Part shown: piece by piece, positions 6,565 to 10,540 of the stretch
How the letters are laid out: every line of letters starts with the position of its first letter
How positions within the stretch are numbered: position 1 is the first letter of the stretch
NCBI GenBank assembly: GCA_023229615.1
Contig: JALNYX010000012.1
Span: forward strand, 11,183-21,722
DNA from: Candidatus Moraniibacteriota bacterium
GTDB taxonomy: Bacteria > Patescibacteriota > Minisyncoccia > Moranbacterales > UBA9337
Reading direction: 5' to 3'
Length of the DNA stretch: 10,540 nt
Translations under genes and position numbers: made by a program
Notes under the pieces: generated by a model
Databases searched by the model: none
What the model was told of the DNA's origin: nothing
The model's input: only the letters and a program-made list of their open reading frames with translations

Positions 6565-7620
6565 ATGAATTTTTATCAAAAATTATCCGCATTGAATATT
6601 TTGGGTAGTACTGGAAATGAGTATCTTCATTTTTTGCTGGTTTTTGTTTTGTGGATAGCGGTGTTTAAATTATTTCAAGTTCTTGTGATGAACCGGTTAC
6701 AGCAGTTTTCAGACAGAACAAAAACCGATTTGGATAATTTCATTTTAAGCGTGGTAAAAAGTATCAAACCTCCGTTTTACTTCATAATCGCATTGTATGT
6801 GTCTTTTAATGTTCTGGTTTTTTCGGCTAATATAGAAAGGATTATAAAATACATAGTTTTTGCCGTAGTCGCTATTCAAGTGGTTTTGATTTTGCAAAAA
6901 GTGGTGGATTATGCGACAATCAGGATTGCTAAAAAAGCGGAAGCTGATGGCGGAGGAAAAGAAGCGATTCACTTGGGGGGAAAAATAGTTAATGTAGCTT
7001 TATGGGTGGTTGCAATTTTAATGGTTCTTTCCAATTTGGGATTCAACGTTTCATCTGTTCTTGCCGGTTTGGGAATTGGAGGTATTGCAGTGGCTCTTGC
7101 TGCGCAGAATGTTTTGGGGGATATTTTTTCTTCTTTTTCCATCGTTATCGACAAGCCTTTTAAGGTCGGAGATTTTGTTTCGATCGGAACAGAAAAAGGG
7201 ACGGTGAAAAAAATCGGCATTAAGACGACACGACTAAAAACATTGCAAGGAGAAGAATTGGTAATTTCCAACAAGGACTTGACCAATGCCAGGGTCCAGA
7301 ATTTCAAAAGATTAAAGCGAAGGAGAGTATCGTTTAATTTGGGAATAGTATATGGGACGAAAATAGAGAAGCTGAAAAAAATTCCGGAAATTATCAAGGG
7401 GATAATTGAGAAAGAAGAGTTGGCATCTTTTGGGCGGGTACATTTTCGGGATTACGGGGATTTCAGTTTAATTTTCAAAATTATTTATTATGTTGAGTCC
7501 GGAGATTTCAAGGATTATATGAATGTGAGGCAAAATGTTAATTTGGCTGTTTATGAGGCTTTCGAAAAAGAGGGAATCGATTTTGCTTATCCAACACAAA
7601 CTATAATGGTGAGCAAATAA
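6565..7620 (+). CDS. MscS-family small-conductance mechanosensitive channel
   Basis: The predicted homo-oligomeric inner-membrane channel opens under membrane tension to release solutes during hypo-osmotic shock. From the ATG at 6565 it has 351 residues; a TTG at 6553 would add four. Hydrophobic segments lie at about 22-41, 70-88, 95-113 and 140-158. They precede the pore-lining helix, with its Gly/Ala-rich GLGIGGIAVALAAQNVLGD (168-186), the hallmark of the family. The beta domain follows: IDKPFKVGDFVSIG (195-208), GTVKKIGIKTTRLKT (212-226) and VISNKDLTNARVQNF (233-247). A mixed alpha/beta C-terminal vestibule runs to the end. Four helices before the pore means it is slightly larger than E. 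coli MscS (three helices in total). The neighbouring wall hydrolases make an envelope-stress grouping plausible, but that is inference. Confidence 0.93.
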   Translation: MNFYQKLSALNILGSTGNEYLHFLLVFVLWIAVFKLFQVLVMNRLQQFSDRTKTDLDNFILSVVKSIKPPFYFIIALYVSFNVLVFSANIERIIKYIVFAVVAIQVVLILQKVVDYATIRIAKKAEADGGGKEAIHLGGKIVNVALWVVAILMVLSNLGFNVSSVLAGLGIGGIAVALAAQNVLGDIFSSFSIVIDKPFKVGDFVSIGTEKGTVKKIGIKTTRLKTLQGEELVISNKDLTNARVQNFKRLKRRRVSFNLGIVYGTKIEKLKKIPEIIKGIIEKEELASFGRVHFRDYGDFSLIFKIIYYVESGDFKDYMNVRQNVNLAVYEAFEKEGIDFAYPTQTIMVSK

Positions 7621-7646
7621 TTGTTGGTTTTGGATAGTGGAATTAT

Positions 7647-8465
7647 ATGGAGAGAAAAACATTAATATTTTTAATTATAATAATTCTTCCTGCTATTTTT
7701 GTGGCGGGATTTTTGTTGTTTTCGACGAATTATGAATTTTTTGCAAATATGCGAAATGCAAACAGGGGAAAGGTTGTGATTGAAAATGTCAATGAATTTA
7801 TAAATTCAAATACAAGCATACAAGCAGAAGGGAATATAGAGAAGATTGAGAATATGAATTTGGGAAGTGATGTTATTGACGGCACGGAGAGTATTGTTGA
7901 GAAAGTTGATGAAGTTGATTCTCTTGTTGCGGACATTAAAGATGAAAGTGCAAAAGTTGATGCGGATATAGAAATTGAAAAAGAGGCGGAAAAAAAAACA
8001 ATTGAGATAAAAATAATTAGGAATATTATTTCTTGGGGATATGAAAAAAAATCCAGCCGGAATATTGATACAATTATTATTCATTCTTCCTATGACGCAC
8101 TGGGAAGCGAGCCATATAATGTGCGCGGACTTATTGAAGAATACAGGCAGTATGAAGTGGCACCGCATTATTTGATTGATCGGGAAGGTGGAATTTATCA
8201 GTTAGTGGAAGATAAAAATGTGGCTTATCACGCCGGGCAGTCAAAGGTTCCGGATGGCAGAAGCGGAGTTAATGAGTTTTCTTTGGGGATTGAGCTGATG
8301 AATACAAAAGAAGAAAAATATACTGCCGAGCAATATGTTGCCTTGAATGAACTCCTTGATTATTTAAAAGGAGAGTATAAGATAAAATATGTTTTGGGGC
8401 ATAATCAAATTGCACCGGGAAGAAAAGATGACCCATGGAATTTTGAATGGAGTAAAGTTCACTGA
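7647..8465 (+). CDS. Membrane-anchored N-acetylmuramoyl-L-alanine amidase (Amidase_2 type)
   Basis: A zinc amidase predicted to cut the bond between N-acetylmuramic acid and L-alanine in peptidoglycan, outside the membrane. The 272-residue protein has one N-terminal helix (about 5-26) with KT before it, an acidic spacer rich in E, D, K and I (about 40-120), then the Amidase_2 domain (about 125-272). DTIIIHSS (141-148) gives zinc ligand His 146, and VLGHNQIAPGRKDDPW (249-264) gives His 252 and Asp 262, spaced ten apart as in AmpD. APHYLIDREGGIYQLV (172-187), AYHAG (193-197) and SLGIELMN (212-219) fill the core of the fold. The protein ends right after DPWNFEW with no extra wall-binding domain. 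It starts 26 nt after MscS. A phage origin is unlikely, given the anchor and the operon setting. Confidence 0.92.
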   Translation: MERKTLIFLIIIILPAIFVAGFLLFSTNYEFFANMRNANRGKVVIENVNEFINSNTSIQAEGNIEKIENMNLGSDVIDGTESIVEKVDEVDSLVADIKDESAKVDADIEIEKEAEKKTIEIKIIRNIISWGYEKKSSRNIDTIIIHSSYDALGSEPYNVRGLIEEYRQYEVAPHYLIDREGGIYQLVEDKNVAYHAGQSKVPDGRSGVNEFSLGIELMNTKEEKYTAEQYVALNELLDYLKGEYKIKYVLGHNQIAPGRKDDPWNFEWSKVH

Positions 8466-8500
8466 TTACTAATATGCGTAAGACATTGGTAATTAGTGAA
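8458..8500. repeat. 16-bp hairpin spanning the amidase stop codon
   Basis: TTCACTGATTACTAAT (8458-8473) pairs with ATTGGTAATTAGTGAA (8485-8500) over 16 bp, including two G-U wobbles, around an 11-nt loop. The amidase TGA (8463-8465) is inside the 5' arm and an in-frame ATG (8474) opens the loop. No T-run follows, so it is not a classic terminator. Its CTGAT/CTAAT units are 7 nt apart, like the tract at 1584. Confidence 0.7.
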
Positions 8501-8509
8501 GAAAATTGT

Positions 8510-8779
8510 ATGAATATATTGAAGATTAAAATTGAGCAAAATAAGATTTTACTTGCGCTGGAGAAAGACGGGAAGGTTTTGGATACTCTTGAATGGAAAG
8601 AAGAGAATAATTTGAGCCAGAAATTGTTGGAAGAAATTGATAATCTTCTCAGAAAAAATGGACTTTCTCAAGATGATTTGGAAAAAGCAGAAGTTGTTTC
8701 TGATATGTCGGAACAATTCACCACTCGCCGTATTGCTGAATCGGTTGCTCAGGCTTTGAGTATTAATTCCTCTTTCTGA
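8510..8779 (+). CDS. Half-length TsaB-like (YeaZ-like) protein
   Basis: The 89-residue protein from the ATG at 8510 resembles only the first ASKHA-fold lobe of TsaB, the scaffold protein of the t6A37 tRNA-modification complex. MNILKIKI... aligns with the TsaB N-terminal beta strands. KLLEEIDNLLRKNGLSQDDLEK (41-62) aligns with its SQxLLPxIxxLL...GLxxxDL helix, and SEQFTTRRIAESVAQAL (68-84) sits where TsaB has GSFTGLRIGVxxAKGL. The conserved GPGSFTG glycines are replaced, and the second lobe (about 100 further residues) is missing. A start at ATG 8474 would add 12 residues, but that ATG lies in a hairpin loop and the TsaB-like register begins at 8510. This may be a reduced, structural partner or a decayed copy. 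The assignment is by motif only. Confidence 0.62.
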   Translation: MNILKIKIEQNKILLALEKDGKVLDTLEWKEENNLSQKLLEEIDNLLRKNGLSQDDLEKAEVVSDMSEQFTTRRIAESVAQALSINSSF

Positions 8780-8813
8780 GATTTTTAAAATAGAAGCTGT
8801 TATAGAAGTCTAT

Positions 8814-8831
8814 ATAGAGGGCTCTATTTTT
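8814..8831 (+). terminator. Weak rho-independent terminator at the operon end
   Basis: ATAGAG (8814-8819) and CTCTAT (8822-8827) form an AT-rich hairpin with a tight loop, continuing into TTTTT (8827-8831). It is weak but correctly placed between the TsaB-like gene and the next promoter. Confidence 0.5.
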
Positions 8832-8846
8832 ATTGGAGTGGTTTTG

Positions 8847-8875
8847 TTGATTTTTTAAGTTAAATATATTAGAAT
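8847..8875 (+). promoter_or_regulatory. Promoter for the U32 gene, leaderless
   Basis: TTGATT (8847-8852), a 17-nt spacer and TAGAAT (8870-8875). The ATG at 8885 is 10 nt after the end of the -10 box, so transcription should start at or a base or two before the start codon. Confidence 0.75.
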
Positions 8876-8884
8876 ATACGGATT

Positions 8885-10228
8885 ATGAATAAAAATAATA
8901 AGAAATTGGAATTACTTGCTCCTGCTGGTAGCGTGGAAAAAATGAAATATGCTTTTGCTTATGGGGCGGATGCGGTATATGCTGGTGTGCCGGATTTTTC
9001 ACTGCGCGCTCGGATCAATGATTTTAATTGGAATTCTTTGAAAGAAGGTGTGGAATACGCCCATAGTTTAGGGAAGAAATTTTACGTAACTCTTAATATT
9101 TATGCGCATAACTCTCATTTGAAAAAATTGGAGAAAGACTTAGATGAGTTGAAAAAAGTCGGAGCGGACGCGGTGTTGATTAGTGATCCCGGGATATTGG
9201 AATTGGTGAAGGAAAAATTACCGGAAATCGAAATCCATCTTTCCACTCAGGCGAATGCGACCAATTGGCGGGCGGTAAAATTTTGGGCGGATCAGGGAAT
9301 CAGAAGAGTGGTTTTGGCGCGCGAAGTTACGCTGGAAGAAATTCGAGAAATCAAGAAGAATGTTCCTGATGTGGAATTGGAATATTTTGTGCATGGAGCG
9401 ATGTGTATGAGTTATTCCGGTCGGTGTATGCTTTCCAAATGGATGCGTGGGCGGAGCGCTAATCTGGGAGATTGCGTACAGCCATGCAGATGGGCGTATA
9501 AAAAAGTGCAAAACGAAAAGCGCGAAGTGCAAAACGAAGAAGGCAAAATACGAAGCGATGAAGATGGAGTTAAGGTGATGAATGTCATTGATCATCAGGG
9601 GGAGTTTGAGATGGAGGTGGAGGAGGACAAACAAGGGACATATTTTTTCAACAGCAAGGATTTGAATTTGCTTTCTTATCTGAAAGATTTGGCGGATGCC
9701 GGCGTGGAGTCGTTCAAAATTGAAGGGCGCAACAAAAGCGCTTATTATCTGGCGGTGGTAGTGAGGGCTTATTTTAGAATCATGAATTACGAATCAAGAA
9801 TTAAGAATGGGAAGGAGAAGAAGAAATATGAAGAGGTATTGAAGGAAGAAATGGATAATCTCAATTCGCTTTTTCATCGGGGGTACACAGCAGGATTTTT
9901 GCTAGGCAATGAACCGGAACATAATTTTGAAAATTCGCATGACAATCCGCAGTGGGAATTCGTGGGAGAAATTATAGCCGATGCGAATCAACAAATGAAT
10001 GCGAATTTACAAATAACAGAGGTAAAACCGCATAACGCGATTTATTTGGATGATGAAATTGAAATTATTGATCAAAATGGAAATCATCCGGTGAAATTGG
10101 AAAAAATATTTAACGAAAATATGGAAGAAGTTTCATCTGCTCATGGCGGACAAGGAAAAAATTATTTCCTGCAAATTGACAAAAAAGACATCCAGCCATT
10201 TTCCTTAATTAGAAAAAAAATTAAATAA
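8885..10228 (+). CDS. Peptidase U32 family protein, TrhP-like (tRNA hydroxylation)
   Basis: The 447-residue protein is closest in layout to TrhP/YegQ, which hydroxylates wobble uridine in tRNA. The U32 family is historically named for proteases, but several members are O2- or prephenate-dependent hydroxylases. LELLAPAGSVEKMKYAFAYG (8-27) and GADAVYAGVP (27-36) start a TIM-barrel-like domain. The signature EYFVHGAMCMSYSGRCMLS (166-184) follows, then GDCVQPCRWAY (195-205). Cysteines 174, 181, 197 and 201 could bind an Fe-S cluster as in UbiU/UbiV; this is inferred. GTYFFNSKDLNLL (251-263) and SFKIEGRNKSAYYLA (276-290) continue the family pattern, and HRGYTAGF (331-338) leads to the C-terminal barrel. 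Residues about 208-235, 298-311 and 366-377 are low-complexity and match heptamer repeat tracts in the DNA. TrhP versus another U32 subgroup is not certain. Confidence 0.88.
   Translation: MNKNNKKLELLAPAGSVEKMKYAFAYGADAVYAGVPDFSLRARINDFNWNSLKEGVEYAHSLGKKFYVTLNIYAHNSHLKKLEKDLDELKKVGADAVLISDPGILELVKEKLPEIEIHLSTQANATNWRAVKFWADQGIRRVVLAREVTLEEIREIKKNVPDVELEYFVHGAMCMSYSGRCMLSKWMRGRSANLGDCVQPCRWAYKKVQNEKREVQNEEGKIRSDEDGVKVMNVIDHQGEFEMEVEEDKQGTYFFNSKDLNLLSYLKDLADAGVESFKIEGRNKSAYYLAVVVRAYFRIMNYESRIKNGKEKKKYEEVLKEEMDNLNSLFHRGYTAGFLLGNEPEHNFENSHDNPQWEFVGEIIADANQQMNANLQITEVKPHNAIYLDDEIEIIDQNGNHPVKLEKIFNENMEEVSSAHGGQGKNYFLQIDKKDIQPFSLIRKKIK
9504..9555 (+). repeat. In-frame degenerate repeat tract inside the U32 gene (21-nt period)
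   Basis: AAGTGCAAAACGAA occurs twice exactly (9504-9517 and 9525-9538), 21 nt apart, with a degenerate third unit ending near 9555. It encodes KVQNEKR/EVQNEEG. The period is three heptamers, and the tract lies where U32 relatives have a shorter variable loop. Confidence 0.75.
9777..9811 (+). repeat. In-frame GAATNNN heptamer tract inside the U32 gene
   Basis: GAAT occurs at 9777, 9784, 9791, 9798 and 9805, exactly 7 nt apart, giving five tandem GAATNNN units. They encode the low-complexity patch RIMNYESRIKNGK in the variable region before the HRGYTAGF motif. Confidence 0.75.
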
Positions 10229-10236
10229 TATTTTAA

Positions 10237-10265
10237 TTGACGAGAGAAAGTAAATTTTGTATACT
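10237..10265 (+). promoter_or_regulatory. Promoter for the glyS T-box leader
   Basis: TTGACG (10237-10242), a 17-nt spacer and TATACT (10260-10265). Both boxes match consensus at five of six positions. Transcription would start near 10272, giving a leader of about 190 nt, unlike the leaderless genes in this window. Confidence 0.88.
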
Positions 10266-10271
10266 GAAGCC

Positions 10272-10435
10272 AAGAGAAATTCAATTCGGCGTTTGAACGG
10301 GAGGTTGGAGCCCCGGAGCTGATGGAAATTTAATCAAGGTGTCTGCCGATGAGGCGGAAAAACAGGTGGAACCGCGGGTGAAAGCTCGTCCTGAATGTAT
10401 CTTTTTTTGAGGTATATTCGGGACGAGCTTTTTTT
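10272..10435 (+). promoter_or_regulatory. Glycine T-box riboswitch (transcription attenuation)
   Basis: This leader senses uncharged tRNA-Gly and lets RNA polymerase read into glyS. The T-box core CAGGTGGAACCGCGGG is at 10363-10378. By hand, the antiterminator pairs CAGG (10363-10366) with CCTG (10390-10393). G10374-T89-type wobble and CGGG (10375-10378) with CTCG (10385-10388) continue it. This leaves the 7-nt bulge UGGAACC (10367-10373), whose UGGA complements a tRNA 3' end UCCA, the discriminator usual for bacterial tRNA-Gly. A Stem III-like hairpin lies at 10343-10357. Upstream, AAATT (10278-10282) with AATTT (10327-10331) encloses CGGG/CCCG (10298-10301/10312-10315) and a loop with GTTG. 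GGC at 10288-10290 is the likely glycine specifier; this last point is inferred. The wobble named here is G10374 with U10389. Confidence 0.92.
10381..10435 (+). terminator. Terminator of the T-box, mutually exclusive with the antiterminator
   Basis: The arms 10381-10400 and 10412-10431 pair over 20 bp with three G-U wobbles and an 11-nt loop, running into T residues to 10435. The 5' arm contains CTCGTCCTG (10385-10393), which the antiterminator also needs, so the two folds compete. Confidence 0.95.
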
Positions 10436-10459
10436 AATTAAATTATTAACAAAAAACAT

Positions 10460-10540
10460 ATGGACGACAAAATGGATAAAATTATTTCACTTTGCAAACG
10501 GCGGGGGTTTGTTTTTCCTTCTTCGGAGATTTATGGCGGG
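10460..10540 (+). CDS. glyS: Glycyl-tRNA synthetase, class II single-chain type (5' end only)
   Basis: The first 27 codons are in the window and the gene runs past the right edge. The visible residues include KIISLCKRRGFVFPSSEIYG (7-26), the characteristic opening of the single-chain alpha2 GlyRS found in gram-positives, archaea and eukaryotes, rather than the alpha2beta2 GlyQ/GlyS type. The enzyme charges tRNA-Gly with glycine in the cytoplasm. The T-box upstream, with its glycine-compatible bulge and specifier, independently supports the call. The ATG at 10460 is preferred; an in-frame ATG at 10472 would remove four residues and is possible. No Shine-Dalgarno sequence precedes either. The gene symbol glyS (also glyQS) follows common usage for this form. 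Confidence 0.93.
   Translation, partial: MDDKMDKIISLCKRRGFVFPSSEIYGG

Noticed and set aside
9218..9634. Antisense open frame with repeated F-V-L-H-F peptides inside the U32 gene
   Set aside because: It is the complement of the AAGTGCA/AAACGAA repeat tract and of the U32 coding strand; it has no independent family pattern.
1..10540. Recoded genetic code (TGA as Gly) or CRISPR, tRNA, rRNA or prophage genes
   Set aside because: TGA ends several intact genes at expected lengths. No evenly spaced direct repeats with unique spacers, cloverleafs, rRNA motifs, integrases or phage structural genes were seen.

Overview
The window is AT-rich (roughly 60-65% A+T by eye), and every gene reads left to right. 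Short intergenic gaps, A-rich start contexts without Shine-Dalgarno sequences, small family-minimal proteins and several proteins with no clear name together suggest a Patescibacteria/CPR bacterium, perhaps of the Moranbacteria or Parcubacteria type. This is an inference from gene style and could not be tested by a search. TGA is used as a stop codon (for example at 1577, 8465 and 8779), so the organism uses the standard bacterial code and not the TGA=Gly code of Gracilibacteria and Absconditabacteria.

Layout. Positions 66-1094 encode a mannose-1-phosphate guanylyltransferase followed by a weak terminator. Positions 1209-1577 encode a small four-helix membrane protein with its own promoter. 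Positions 1687-3687 encode DNA gyrase subunit B, closed by a clean terminator (3713-3744). Next come two tandem paralogues (3785-4882 and 5056-5727), each a membrane-anchored protein with a lysozyme-like, glucosaminidase-type domain and four conserved cysteines. A 25-bp inverted repeat (5772-5852) separates them from an apparent operon: rhodanese (5897), DUF4190-like membrane protein (6278), MscS-type channel (6565), membrane-anchored zinc amidase (7647) and a half-length TsaB-like protein (8510). A U32 peptidase-family protein of the TrhP type (8885-10228) has its own promoter. The window ends with a T-box riboswitch (about 10272-10435) in front of the first 27 codons of glycyl-tRNA synthetase.

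How the genes fit together. Three proteins (two lysozyme-like enzymes and the amidase) are predicted to act on peptidoglycan outside the membrane. MscS would relieve turgor, and ManC would supply GDP-mannose for surface glycans, so much of the window concerns the cell envelope. GyrB, the U32 protein, the TsaB-like protein and GlyRS belong to DNA topology, tRNA/RNA modification and translation.

Points of most interest. The glycine T-box is complete enough to fold by hand, with antiterminator, 20-bp terminator and a UGGA bulge matching a tRNA-Gly UCCA end, but its Stem I is compact. At least three genes have consensus promoters whose -10 box ends only 9-10 nt before the ATG, implying leaderless mRNAs. 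Degenerate heptamer repeat tracts occur both between genes and in frame inside the U32 gene. There is no gene-free stretch longer than 300 bases; the largest gaps (4883-5055, 5728-5896 and 10229-10459) are described below.
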